This document shows positions 1 through 5,968 of a stretch of 16,051 bases of DNA, one piece after another (positions within the stretch are counted from its first letter, which is position 1; each line of letters begins with the position of its first letter). The stretch covers positions 1 to 16,051 of the forward strand of contig CAYMOM010000035.1 in the NCBI GenBank assembly GCA_964391995.1, read 5' to 3'. Under the pieces are notes generated by a model. The model had not been told where the DNA came from and did not search any database. It was given only the letters and a program-made list of their open reading frames with translations. The translations under genes and the position numbers were made by a program. The stretch comes from UBA11524 sp964391995. Its GTDB lineage: Bacteria > Bacillota > Clostridia > Christensenellales > Aristaeellaceae.

Positions 1-158
1 ACCGCAACCTGTTCGTTGTGGCAGCCATCCTGGTGTGCGGCATTGGCGGCCTGACGCTGAACTTCGGCCCCGTGCAGATCAGCTCCATCGCCACCGGCCT
101 GATTGCGGGCATTCTGGTGAACGTGCTTTTCAACAAGCGCACCGGCGAGGAAGCGTAA
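1..158 (+). CDS. uraA: Uracil permease-like transporter, C-terminal end (partial)
   Basis: The window opens inside a gene whose last 52 codons read in frame from base 3 to the TAA at 156-158. The visible protein is two hydrophobic stretches split by a short polar turn (VAAILVCGIGGLTL, then IATGLIAGILVNVLF) and a charged tail ending KRTGEEA. This is how nucleobase:cation symporter-2 permeases end, with a last transmembrane pair that includes an ILVxGIGG-type motif. Such permeases import uracil or xanthine across the cytoplasmic membrane. I favour uracil because pyrR follows directly and pyrR and uraA are often neighbours in Firmicutes, although usually with pyrR first. A hairpin follows 20 bases after the stop. 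The substrate is inferred from context, and the active-site helices are outside the window. Confidence 0.7.
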   Translation, partial: RNLFVVAAILVCGIGGLTLNFGPVQISSIATGLIAGILVNVLFNKRTGEEA

Positions 159-177
159 CGGTTCAAAACAAGCTATT

Positions 178-210
178 GGGGCATGCTTCCCCGTGAAGCA
201 TGCCCCTTTC
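178..210 (+). terminator. Hairpin terminator or attenuator between the permease gene and pyrR
   Basis: A perfect 12-bp stem (178-189 with 195-206) encloses a 5-base CCCGT loop and is followed by TTTC. The T-run is short, so termination may be partial. The pyrR ribosome binding site starts 16 bases after the stem, so the hairpin could also tune read-through into pyrR. I see no clear PyrR-binding-loop consensus around it. Confidence 0.6.
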
Positions 211-235
211 ATTCCCTTCGCAAGGAGGAATCGCC

Positions 236-778
236 ATGGAAAGCCAGGGCATGAAGGCCCACCTGATGGACGGGCCTGCCATGCAGCGGGCGCTGACCCG
301 CATGGCCCATGAAATTCTGGAGCAGCTGACCCCCGCCAGGGACATTGTGCTGGTGGGCATCCGCCGCCGTGGCGTGCCCCTGGCCCAGCGGCTGGCAGCG
401 CTGATTGAACGCTTTGAAGGCATACAGGTGCCTGTGGGGGAACTGGACATCACCCTTTACCGGGACGACCTGACCGCCATTGACGAGCAGCCGCGCCTGC
501 TGAAGGCCTCCCTGCCGGTGGACATCAACGGGCGCCTGGTGGTGCTGGTGGATGATGTGATCTACACCGGGCGCACCGCCCGGGCCGCCCTGGATGCCCT
601 GATCGACCAGGGGCGGCCTGCCCGCATCTGCCTGGCGGAGCTGGTGGACAGGGGCCACCGGGAGCTGCCCATCCGGGCGGACTTTGTGGGGAAGAATGTC
701 CCCACCTCCCACAGCGAGCGTGTGGCCGTCCAGGTGCAGGAGATCGACGGCGTGGATCGGGTTTCCCTGCTGGAATAA
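236..778 (+). CDS. pyrR: PyrR bifunctional pyrimidine regulator / uracil phosphoribosyltransferase
   Basis: A 180-residue protein of the type I phosphoribosyltransferase fold. The PRPP-binding signature VVLVDDVIYTGRT lies at about residues 102-114. The N-terminal region has the expected GIRRRGVPLAQRL segment followed by LDITLYRDD, and the C-terminal part has the ELVDRGHRELPI stretch typical of PyrR. In Firmicutes PyrR binds pyr mRNA when UMP/UTP is abundant and promotes termination, and it has weak uracil phosphoribosyltransferase activity. I chose ATG 236 because AAGGAGG at 222-228 is ideally spaced. The longer reading frame from 200 would start inside the upstream hairpin. Length matches the family (about 180). 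It stands next to a permease end, with no other pyr gene visible downstream. The next gene has its own promoter. Confidence 0.93.
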   Translation: MESQGMKAHLMDGPAMQRALTRMAHEILEQLTPARDIVLVGIRRRGVPLAQRLAALIERFEGIQVPVGELDITLYRDDLTAIDEQPRLLKASLPVDINGRLVVLVDDVIYTGRTARAALDALIDQGRPARICLAELVDRGHRELPIRADFVGKNVPTSHSERVAVQVQEIDGVDRVSLLE

Positions 779-783
779 TGGGA

Positions 784-811
784 TTGACAAAAAACTTCAT
801 TTGGATACAAT
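784..811 (+). promoter_or_regulatory. Sigma-70-type promoter for the acyltransferase-like gene
   Basis: TTGACA (784-789), a 16-base spacer and TACAAT (806-811) begin only five bases after the pyrR stop. Transcription would start near 818, leaving a leader of about 70 bases before the ATG at 887. An inverted repeat (ACAATGT at 807-813, ACATTGT at 821-827) overlaps the -10 and the expected start site, a natural place for a repressor. Confidence 0.75.
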
Positions 812-862
812 GTATTTGTGACATTGTGTCCTTTTTCATTTTGCCATCATTCTGTCACAAAT
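807..862 (+). repeat. Nested inverted repeats in promoter and leader
   Basis: Two overlapping dyads are visible. ACAATGT (807-813) pairs with ACATTGT (821-827) across seven bases. ATTTGTGACA (814-823) is a perfect 10-bp inverted repeat of TGTCACAAAT (853-862) across 29 bases. The two share bases 821-823, so only one could fold in RNA at a time. They could be protein-binding half-sites or alternative RNA hairpins. Function is not shown by the sequence. Confidence 0.5.
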
Positions 863-886
863 CATCGACAAAGCGAGGTTGTGCCC

Positions 887-1804
887 ATGTTTGGATTCCG
901 TCCCGACGGGCGGCGGGTCAGCGACATTGACCCCACTGTCCGCATCACCCCCTACCTGATGCCCATGCGCTGCGATGCCCAGGTGTTTCTGCAGCACAAG
1001 GTGGACTACGAAATGCTGGCCCGCTACATTGCCAGGCAAAGCGCCCAGGGCGAGAAGATCACCTTCATGCAGATCATCATTGCCTCCTTTGTCCGGGCGG
1101 TGAGCCAGCACCCGGAAATCAACCGCTTCATCATGAACAAGCAGTTTTACTCCCGCAGCAACTGCACCGTGTCCTTCACCATGCTGAAGGATCCGCAGGA
1201 TGCCGCCGGCGGCGAAACCGCTGTGAAAATCAAGTACGACCTGACGGACACCATCTATGACGTGCGCGACCGGATGAACGCCGTCATCAATGCCAACCGG
1301 GGCGATGAAACCGCCAACTTTGCCGACAAGCTGGCCCGGGCTGCGCTGGCGGTGCCCGGCCTGCCCACGGTGCTGGTCTATCTTGTGCGCCTGCTGGACC
1401 GCTACGGCCTGTGCCCCGGTGCCCTGCTGGACGAGCTGCCCTTCCACACCAGCATGTACATTACCAACAACGCATCCATCGGCCTGCACCATGTGAACCA
1501 CCACATTTACAACTTTGGTTCCACCAGCCTGTTCTTCGGCATGGGTTCCGTGGAGCGCACCATGGTGATGGAAAACGGTCAGCCCCGGATGAAGCGCCTT
1601 CTGCCCATCGGCATTACGGCGGACGAGCGTGTGTGCTCCGGCGCCCACTATGCGGGCTTCTTTGCCACCATGAGCAACTGCCTGAACCAGCCGGAGCTGC
1701 TGGAAGTCCCCCCGGAGTCCATCCGCTATGACCCCAAGGTGGAGTACCATGTGCCCAAGGTGGGCGAAAAGCAGGCCGCCCAAGGCGAAACGGTGAATGC
1801 GTAA
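887..1804 (+). CDS. Standalone 2-oxoacid dehydrogenase E2 / CAT-fold acyltransferase-like protein, catalytic motif degenerate
   Basis: A 305-residue protein resembling only the C-terminal catalytic domain of lipoamide acyltransferases (E2) and chloramphenicol acetyltransferases. It has no lipoyl domain and no E3-binding domain. The matching parts are an N-terminal strand and helix region, the KITFMQIIIASFVRAV helix, a QPRMKRLLPIGIT strand and the terminal motif. In active E2 enzymes that motif reads DHRxxDGA. Here it is DERVCSGA (D246 to A253), so the catalytic His is Glu247 and the Asp is Ser251. Conventional acyl transfer is therefore doubtful, and a structural, regulatory or altered chemistry role is possible. 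ATG 887 is preceded by GAGGT at 875-879. The upstream GTG at 818 sits at the expected transcription start and cannot be used. There are no E1 or E3 genes nearby. Family assignment is fairly sure, function unknown. Confidence 0.72.
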   Translation: MFGFRPDGRRVSDIDPTVRITPYLMPMRCDAQVFLQHKVDYEMLARYIARQSAQGEKITFMQIIIASFVRAVSQHPEINRFIMNKQFYSRSNCTVSFTMLKDPQDAAGGETAVKIKYDLTDTIYDVRDRMNAVINANRGDETANFADKLARAALAVPGLPTVLVYLVRLLDRYGLCPGALLDELPFHTSMYITNNASIGLHHVNHHIYNFGSTSLFFGMGSVERTMVMENGQPRMKRLLPIGITADERVCSGAHYAGFFATMSNCLNQPELLEVPPESIRYDPKVEYHVPKVGEKQAAQGETVNA

Positions 1805-1809
1805 GGATG

Positions 1810-1835
1810 CGCCCACGTCTACAAAGATGTGGGCG
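1810..1835 (+). terminator. Possible weak terminator hairpin after the acyltransferase-like gene
   Basis: A 10-bp stem with one G-U pair (CGCCCACGTC at 1810-1819 with GATGTGGGCG at 1826-1835) and a 5-base loop, five bases after the stop codon. It is followed by AATTATG instead of a T-run, so it may slow or protect RNA ends more than terminate. Confidence 0.4.
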
Positions 1836-1870
1836 AATTATGTATAAACGACTCTGCAAAAGGAGCAGCC

Positions 1871-2797
1871 ATGAAAACATTAGGGACAATCAAGCAGATT
1901 GATGATTTGCGCTCCGTGTGGTCGCATGAAGCCCACGATTTTTCCAAATGGTTAGCCGAAGAAGAAAACCTGGCAAAACTATCCGCGGAAATCGGCATAG
2001 ACATTGTTTTGGAAGAACTGGAATCCTCCGTTGGCGGCTTTAGCGTTGATTTGTTTGCCACCGAGGATGGTACCGGCAGGAAAATCATTATTGAGAACCA
2101 GCTGGAGGACACCAACCACGACCATCTGGGGAAGATCATCACCTATGCTTCCGGCAAGGACGCAGAAGTGCTTATCTGGATTGTCAAGCACGCCCGGGAC
2201 GAGCACCGCCAGGCTGTGGAATGGCTGAACCAGCACATGGACAGCAACATTGGCATCTTCCTTGTGGAAATCGAGCTGTGGCAGATAAACGATTCGCCCT
2301 ACGCGCCCAAGTTCAATGTGGTGGAGCGCCCCAACGATTGGGCGAAGTCTGTGAAGGCGGTTGAAGGACTTTCAGAAACAAAAAAATTGCAAATGGAGTT
2401 TTGGCAGGCGTTCCGTGACTATGCGTTTGTAAAGCCAGAGTTTGCGAAGTGCTTTAATGAACGTAAGGCACTTCCTCACAATTGGTATACGCTAAGTTTG
2501 GGAAAGTCAATATATAGTCTCAACCTCTCGGTTGATACACAAAAGCGGCGCATAGGAGCGTATCTATATATATCCGATAACAAACTACTTTTCCAGAAGT
2601 TCAAAACAAATCAGGCGGAAATTGAACAGATGTGTGGCACCAAACTGGAATGGATAGAATCGACGAAAGCGTGCCGCATCCTTGCCACCATGCCGGGGGA
2701 CATCAAGAAAGGTCCTGAAAGCTGGACACCGCTGTTTGACTGGTTCATCCAGTCTGCCATGAAAATTCGCCAGGTTGTCCAAACCTTTGATGCCTGA
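1871..2797 (+). CDS. DUF4268-type protein with PD-(D/E)XK-like nuclease signature
   Basis: A 308-residue soluble protein. The N-terminal half carries a restriction-endonuclease-like core: D60 in GGFSVDLFATE, then KIIIENQLEDTNHDHLGKI with E75 and Q77, the pattern D-x14-E-x-Q in which Gln replaces the usual Lys. The hydrophobic strand VLIWIV follows. The C-terminal half (about residues 175-305) starts LQMEFWQAFRDYAF and ends with PESWTPLFDWF, as in DUF4268. Proteins of this architecture are widespread and uncharacterised to my knowledge, and DNA cleavage or repair is inference. ATG 1871 has AAAGGAG at 1858-1864. The gene's middle is clearly AT-richer than its surroundings: 23 of 60 bases are G or C at 2461-2520, against 37 of 60 at 3061-3120 in tyrA. 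This suggests acquisition by transfer. No methylase or other defence partner is adjacent. Confidence 0.72.
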   Translation: MKTLGTIKQIDDLRSVWSHEAHDFSKWLAEEENLAKLSAEIGIDIVLEELESSVGGFSVDLFATEDGTGRKIIIENQLEDTNHDHLGKIITYASGKDAEVLIWIVKHARDEHRQAVEWLNQHMDSNIGIFLVEIELWQINDSPYAPKFNVVERPNDWAKSVKAVEGLSETKKLQMEFWQAFRDYAFVKPEFAKCFNERKALPHNWYTLSLGKSIYSLNLSVDTQKRRIGAYLYISDNKLLFQKFKTNQAEIEQMCGTKLEWIESTKACRILATMPGDIKKGPESWTPLFDWFIQSAMKIRQVVQTFDA

Positions 2798-2886
2798 CCT
2801 GCCCCTGGACAGCAAGCAGGATTTCCCCTCCGCTGTGTCGAATACGGTAGCATCACCGTGCTTCGGCAGAACGGAGGATTTTTTGT

Positions 2887-3720
2887 ATGAATGTTGGCAT
2901 TGTGGGCCTGGGGCTGATTGGCGGCTCTTTGGCGAAAACCATCAAGCTGCGCACCGGGCATCGGGTGCTGGCCTGCGATATTGATTTGCAGACCATCCTG
3001 CAGGCCCAGCTAATGGACGCCATGGACGAGGAGCTGGACGACCGCAACCTGCCCGCCTGCGATATGGTGCTGGTGGCCCTGTACCCTGCTGCCATTGTGG
3101 AGTGGATCAGCGAGCACGCCCCCCTGTTCAAGCCCGGCGCCCTGGTCATCGACTGCGGCGGCGTGAAGCAGGAGATTTGCCGCCCCCTGGCACCCCTGGC
3201 CCGGGAAGGCAGCTGGCACTTTATTGGCGGACACCCCATGGCCGGCCGGGAGTTTTCCGGCTTCAAGTACGCCAAGGATGATTTGTTCGACAACGCCAGC
3301 ATGATCCTGACCCCCATGGGCGATGAAGCGCCGGAGCTGCTGCAGCAGGCACGGGATTTCTTTATGGATCTGGGCTTCCGCCGGGTGCAGTTCACCACGC
3401 CCAAAACCCACGATGAGATGATTGCCTACACCAGCCAGCTGGCCCACATTGTTTCCAGCGCGTATGTGAAAACACCCCTGGCCCAGCGGCACAAGGGCTT
3501 TTCCGCCGGTTCCTTCGCAGACATGACCCGTGTGGCCCGCCTGAACGAGGGTATGTGGACGGAGCTTTTCTTCGACAACAGAGAGGCCCTGCTGCCCGAG
3601 GTGGAAAACCTGGTGGCCCGCATGACCGAATACCGGGATGCCCTGCGGGATAACGACCGGGACACCATGACCAGGCTTTTGCGGGAAGGCCGGGAGATCA
3701 AGGAAGGGTTGGAAAGCTGA
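2887..3720 (+). CDS. tyrA: Prephenate dehydrogenase (TyrA family)
   Basis: A 277-residue cytosolic enzyme that oxidatively decarboxylates prephenate to 4-hydroxyphenylpyruvate in tyrosine synthesis, using NAD(P). The Rossmann motif GLGLIGGS is at residues 7-14, followed by the acidic end of the second strand (LACDID). The family motif FIGGHPMAG has H116, and the helical C-terminal domain contains QLAHIVSSAY with H187. There is no C-terminal ACT domain, so the protein is shorter than Bacillus TyrA and should lack that route of tyrosine feedback. Arogenate dehydrogenase is an alternative. ATG 2887 follows GGAGG at 2873-2877. CCTCCG at 2827-2832 is complementary to the CGGAGG of this site and could mask it in the mRNA, but it is only six bases. 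The stop codon overlaps the next start (TGATG). Confidence 0.93.
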   Translation: MNVGIVGLGLIGGSLAKTIKLRTGHRVLACDIDLQTILQAQLMDAMDEELDDRNLPACDMVLVALYPAAIVEWISEHAPLFKPGALVIDCGGVKQEICRPLAPLAREGSWHFIGGHPMAGREFSGFKYAKDDLFDNASMILTPMGDEAPELLQQARDFFMDLGFRRVQFTTPKTHDEMIAYTSQLAHIVSSAYVKTPLAQRHKGFSAGSFADMTRVARLNEGMWTELFFDNREALLPEVENLVARMTEYRDALRDNDRDTMTRLLREGREIKEGLES

Positions 3721-4148
3721 TGCGCATTGCTGTGTCCGCCTGCCTGCTGGGCGAAAACTGCAAATACAACGGCGGCAACAACTATAACGAGAAGGTGGCT
3801 GCCTTTGTTCAGGGGCACCAGGTGGTACCCCTGTGCCCGGAGCGCCGCTGCGGCATGCCGTCCCCGCGCCCCCGGGTGGAGATCCGCGCCGGGCGGCTGG
3901 TGGATGAATTCGGCACCGATGTGGATGCGCTGTACCGCCAGGGTGTGGCGGACAGCCTGGCTGGCATGGGGCATGTGGACATGGCGATCCTCCAGCCCCG
4001 CAGCCCAACCTGCGGCGCCCGCCAGGTGTACGATGGCACTTTTTCCAGCAAGCTGCTGCCCGGTCAGGGCGCCCTGGCTGCCGCGCTGGCCGCCCTGGGC
4101 GTGCCCGTTTATGAGCCGGAAGAGCTTGACGCACCCGGCAAGGGATGA
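3720..4148 (+). CDS. DUF523 family protein
   Basis: A 142-residue protein whose ATG shares base 3720 with the tyrA stop, so the two are translationally coupled. It has the DUF523 hallmarks: an SACLLGENCKYNGG start with C8 and C14, CPE at residues 39-41 followed by a MPSPR segment, and RSPTCG with C98. The conserved cysteines suggest metal or Fe-S binding, but the biochemical role of the family is not established as far as I know. In many genomes DUF523 is fused to or near DUF1722. No such partner is seen here. The last codons double as the promoter of the following tRNA gene (TTGACG at 4126-4131). Confidence 0.87.
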   Translation: MRIAVSACLLGENCKYNGGNNYNEKVAAFVQGHQVVPLCPERRCGMPSPRPRVEIRAGRLVDEFGTDVDALYRQGVADSLAGMGHVDMAILQPRSPTCGARQVYDGTFSSKLLPGQGALAAALAALGVPVYEPEELDAPGKG

Positions 4149-4154
4149 TATACT
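4126..4154 (+). promoter_or_regulatory. Promoter for tRNA-Leu(UAA), inside the end of the DUF523 gene
   Basis: TTGACG (4126-4131), exactly 17 bases, then TATACT (4149-4154), with the tRNA starting 11 bases later. The -35 element is coding sequence of the upstream gene and the -10 begins just after its stop codon. Confidence 0.75.
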
Positions 4155-4164
4155 TTTCCTGCCC

Positions 4165-4246
4165 GCTGGTATGGTGGAATGGCAGACACCGGGGACTTAA
4201 AATCCCCTGCTCACAAGGCGTGCGGGTTCGAGTCCCGCTACCAGCA
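4165..4246 (+). tRNA. tRNA-Leu (anticodon UAA)
   Basis: An 82-base class II tRNA. The acceptor stem is GCTGGTA (4165-4171) with TACCAGC (4239-4245), and the discriminator is A4246. The anticodon arm is GGGGA-CTTAAAA-TCCCC, giving UAA, which reads UUA and UUG. A long variable arm follows (TGCTCACAAGGCGT), then the T arm GCGGG-TTCGAGT-CCCGC. The 3' CCA is not encoded: CTT follows the discriminator. Confidence 0.96.
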
Positions 4247-4285
4247 CTTTCCTCCGCCCTTTTTCGCCGGAATGGCACAAAAGGC

Positions 4286-4314
4286 TTGACAGGGCGCAAA
4301 ATAAGTGATAAACT
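4286..4314 (+). promoter_or_regulatory. Promoter for tRNA-Leu(CAG)
   Basis: TTGACA (4286-4291), a 17-base spacer and TAAACT (4309-4314) preceded by TGA, an extended -10. The tRNA begins 12 bases downstream. A separate TACAAT at 4314-4319 is too far from the -35 to be the better choice. Confidence 0.75.
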
Positions 4315-4325
4315 ACAATAGTTCT

Positions 4326-4413
4326 GCGGGAATGGCGGAATTGGCAGACGCGCTAGATTCAGGTTCTAGTGAGGGCTTTCTTCATGCAGGTTCAAGTCCT
4401 GTTTCCCGCACCA
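4326..4413 (+). tRNA. tRNA-Leu (anticodon CAG)
   Basis: An 88-base class II tRNA including an encoded CCA. The acceptor is GCGGGAA (4326-4332) with TTCCCGC (4403-4409), then A4410 and CCA 4411-4413. The anticodon arm is CTAGA-TTCAGGT-TCTAG, giving CAG, which reads CUG. CUG is by eye the dominant leucine codon in these genes, so this is the heavy-duty leucine tRNA. The extended variable arm is followed by the T arm with GGTTCAAGTCC. Confidence 0.96.
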
Positions 4414-4415
4414 CG

Positions 4416-4445
4416 TCCGGACGATGATTCGTCCGGATTTTTATT
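4416..4445 (+). terminator. Terminator after the tRNA-Leu pair
   Basis: A perfect 9-bp stem (TCCGGACGA at 4416-4424 with TCGTCCGGA at 4429-4437), a 4-base loop and TTTTTATTT, starting three bases after the tRNA. It separates the tRNAs from the pheST operon. Confidence 0.9.
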
Positions 4446-4459
4446 TGCAAACTTTCATG

Positions 4460-4488
4460 TTGCAATGGGGAAAAAATCGTGGTATAAT
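4460..4488 (+). promoter_or_regulatory. pheST promoter (extended -10)
   Basis: TTGCAA (4460-4465), 17 bases, then a consensus TATAAT (4483-4488) preceded by TGG, an extended -10. Transcription should start near 4495, just ahead of the T-box leader. Confidence 0.88.
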
Positions 4489-4494
4489 CCATCT

Positions 4495-4758
4495 GATATT
4501 GAAAAGGCGACGACGGAGACAATGCCGGAGCCAGGGCTGGCCCAAGAGAGGGGTGCACATGGTGCAAGCACCCTGACGAGCCTTCCGGAAATTCCCTCCT
4601 GAGCTGCGCTGCTGAACGGGGTGTTCTTCCCTCATTAGGCGGCGACGGATCGGCCCCGTAATCGGCAGCGAGCGCATCACGGCACATGCCCGGGTGCGGA
4701 ATCAGGGTGGTAACACGCGGCAATTCGCCTTCGTCCCTTTAGGGGACGAAGGTTTTTT
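4495..4758 (+). promoter_or_regulatory. T-box riboswitch for tRNA-Phe (pheST leader)
   Basis: A transcriptional T-box that senses uncharged tRNA-Phe and lets transcription continue into pheS. Stem I can be traced: GGAG 4515-4518 pairs with CTCC 4596-4599, and CCGGA 4525-4529 with TCCGG 4584-4588. The specifier loop between them holds AAATTCC, so the specifier codon is UUC (4592-4594), which codes for phenylalanine. The upper part has AGAGAG and a GGTGCAAG-type terminal loop. The T-box sequence AGGGTGGTAACACGCGG lies at 4704-4720. Its UGGN bulge reads UGGU, whose last U fits an A discriminator, as expected for tRNA-Phe. The competing terminator follows at 4728-4758. The 5' end is estimated from the promoter. 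Confidence 0.95.
4728..4758 (+). terminator. T-box-controlled terminator
   Basis: A perfect 10-bp stem (CCTTCGTCCC 4728-4737 with GGGACGAAGG 4743-4752), a 5-base loop and six T. It lies directly after the T-box sequence and is mutually exclusive with the antiterminator in this class of riboswitch. Confidence 0.95.
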
Positions 4759-4785
4759 GTTTGCAGAAGAAAGGAAGGTTAAACC

Positions 4786-5808
4786 ATGAAGGAAAAGATT
4801 GCGCAGATGAAACAGCTGCTCACCGCGGAGCTGGCTGATTGCGAAAGCCTGCAGGCCCTGGACGCCCTGCGGGTGAAGGTGCTGGGCAAAAAGGGCGAAC
4901 TGACCGCCCTTCTGCGGGGCATGGGGCAGCTGGCTCCCGAGGAGCGGCCCGCCGCCGGCCAGATGATCAACGAGGCCCGGGAGAAGTTCACCGCCATGCT
5001 GGAGGACAAGCAGGCCCGCCTGAAGAAGCTGGCCCAGGAGGCCGCGCTGAAGCGGGAAACCATCGATGTCACCCAGCCTGTGCCCATGCCCAGGGAAGGC
5101 AGCGCACACCCCATGAACCTGGTGCTGAATGAAGTGGTGGACTGCTTCACCGGCATGGGCTTCCAGGTGGTGGAAGGCCCGGAAATTGAGCTGGATCACT
5201 ATAATTTCGAGCTGATGAACATCCCCAAGAACCACCCCGCCCGGGATGCACAGGACACCTTCTATGTGGATGACAACATTGTGCTGCGCACCCACACCAG
5301 CCCCATTCAGGCCCGCACCATGCTCAGCCGCAAGCCGCCTATCCGGGTGATCTGCCCCGGGCGTGTGTACCGTGCCGATGAGATGGACGCCACCCACAGC
5401 CCGGTTTTCCACCAGATTGAAGGCCTGGTGGTGGACAAGGATGTAACCATGGCCGACCTGCGCGGCACCCTGAACGCCTTTGCCGAGCGGCTGTACGGCA
5501 AGGGCATCACCACCCGGTTCCGTCCCAGCTTCTTCCCCTTCACCGAGCCTTCCACCGAGGTGGACCTGACCTGCGCCGCCTGCCACGGCAAAGGCTGCCG
5601 GGTGTGCAAGGGCACCGGCTGGATTGAGGTGCTGGGCGGCGGCATGGTGAACCCCAAGGTGCTGGAAATGTGCGGCATCGACCCCGCTGTCTACTCCGGC
5701 TTTGCCTTCGGCATCGGCATCGACCGCATCACCGCCCAGCGCTACGGCGTAACCGACCTGCGCCTCCTTTTCGAAGGCGATGTGCGCTTCCTCAGCCAGT
5801 TCAGGTAA
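4786..5808 (+). CDS. pheS: Phenylalanyl-tRNA synthetase alpha subunit
   Basis: The 340-residue catalytic subunit of the alpha2-beta2 enzyme that charges tRNA-Phe. Residues 1 to about 85 form the N-terminal coiled coil that contacts tRNA. The class II catalytic core follows, with motif 2 around VICPGRVYRADEMDATHSP and FHQIEGL, and motif 3 near GFAFGIGIDRI (from residue 305). A CxxC-x4-CxxC insertion (C263, C266, C271, C274) within DLTCAACHGKGCRVCKGTGW could bind zinc. From memory a similar knuckle occurs in other Firmicute PheS proteins. Length is normal for the family. The start is set by AAGGAAGG at 4771-4778, eight bases ahead of the ATG and 27 bases after the T-box terminator. Expression should rise when tRNA-Phe is uncharged. 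pheT follows after a 160-base gap filled by hairpins. Confidence 0.98.
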   Translation: MKEKIAQMKQLLTAELADCESLQALDALRVKVLGKKGELTALLRGMGQLAPEERPAAGQMINEAREKFTAMLEDKQARLKKLAQEAALKRETIDVTQPVPMPREGSAHPMNLVLNEVVDCFTGMGFQVVEGPEIELDHYNFELMNIPKNHPARDAQDTFYVDDNIVLRTHTSPIQARTMLSRKPPIRVICPGRVYRADEMDATHSPVFHQIEGLVVDKDVTMADLRGTLNAFAERLYGKGITTRFRPSFFPFTEPSTEVDLTCAACHGKGCRVCKGTGWIEVLGGGMVNPKVLEMCGIDPAVYSGFAFGIGIDRITAQRYGVTDLRLLFEGDVRFLSQFR

Positions 5809-5815
5809 CCAGAGG

Positions 5816-5891
5816 GTCAAGGGCGCTGCCCTTGACAATCCCGCCAGAGGCTCTGCCTCTGGACTCCGCTTAAGGGCTTTCAGCCCTTAAG
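5816..5891 (+). repeat. Three-hairpin palindromic repeat array between pheS and pheT
   Basis: Three perfect, nearly adjacent palindromes fill the start of the gap. GTCAAGGGC (5816-5824) pairs with GCCCTTGAC (5828-5836) around a GCT loop. CCAGAGGC (5844-5851) pairs with GCCTCTGG (5855-5862) around TCT. CTTAAGGGC (5869-5877) pairs with GCCCTTAAG (5883-5891) around TTTCA. None is followed by a T-run, so they should not stop transcription. Similar GC-rich palindromes are scattered between genes of high-GC Clostridia (from memory). The rest of the gap (5892-5952) shows no clear signal apart from the pheT ribosome binding site that follows. Confidence 0.9.
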
Positions 5892-5968
5892 AATCCCGAT
5901 TTGCGATTGAGGATTTGGGTTCCTTTTGAGTGTTTGCGCATGGAAGTAATTTAAGGAGGAATACAGGT

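Noticed and set aside
818..886. A longer N-terminus for the acyltransferase-like protein from GTG 818
   Set aside because: The GTG is seven bases after the -10 element, at the transcription start, so it cannot have a ribosome site. ATG 887 does.
3010..4299. A 429-codon minus-strand frame across tyrA, DUF523 and the first tRNA
   Set aside because: It crosses a clear tRNA gene and two well-identified genes on the other strand, and its product is Pro/Arg/Gly-rich without domains.
4369..4602. A 77-codon plus-strand frame starting in the second tRNA-Leu
   Set aside because: It runs through a tRNA, a terminator, a promoter and the T-box stem I, all better explained as RNA or regulatory elements.
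5816..5891. Terminator splitting pheS from pheT
   Set aside because: Stems are perfect but none is followed by a T-run, and pheT has no visible promoter of its own, so co-transcription is more likely.
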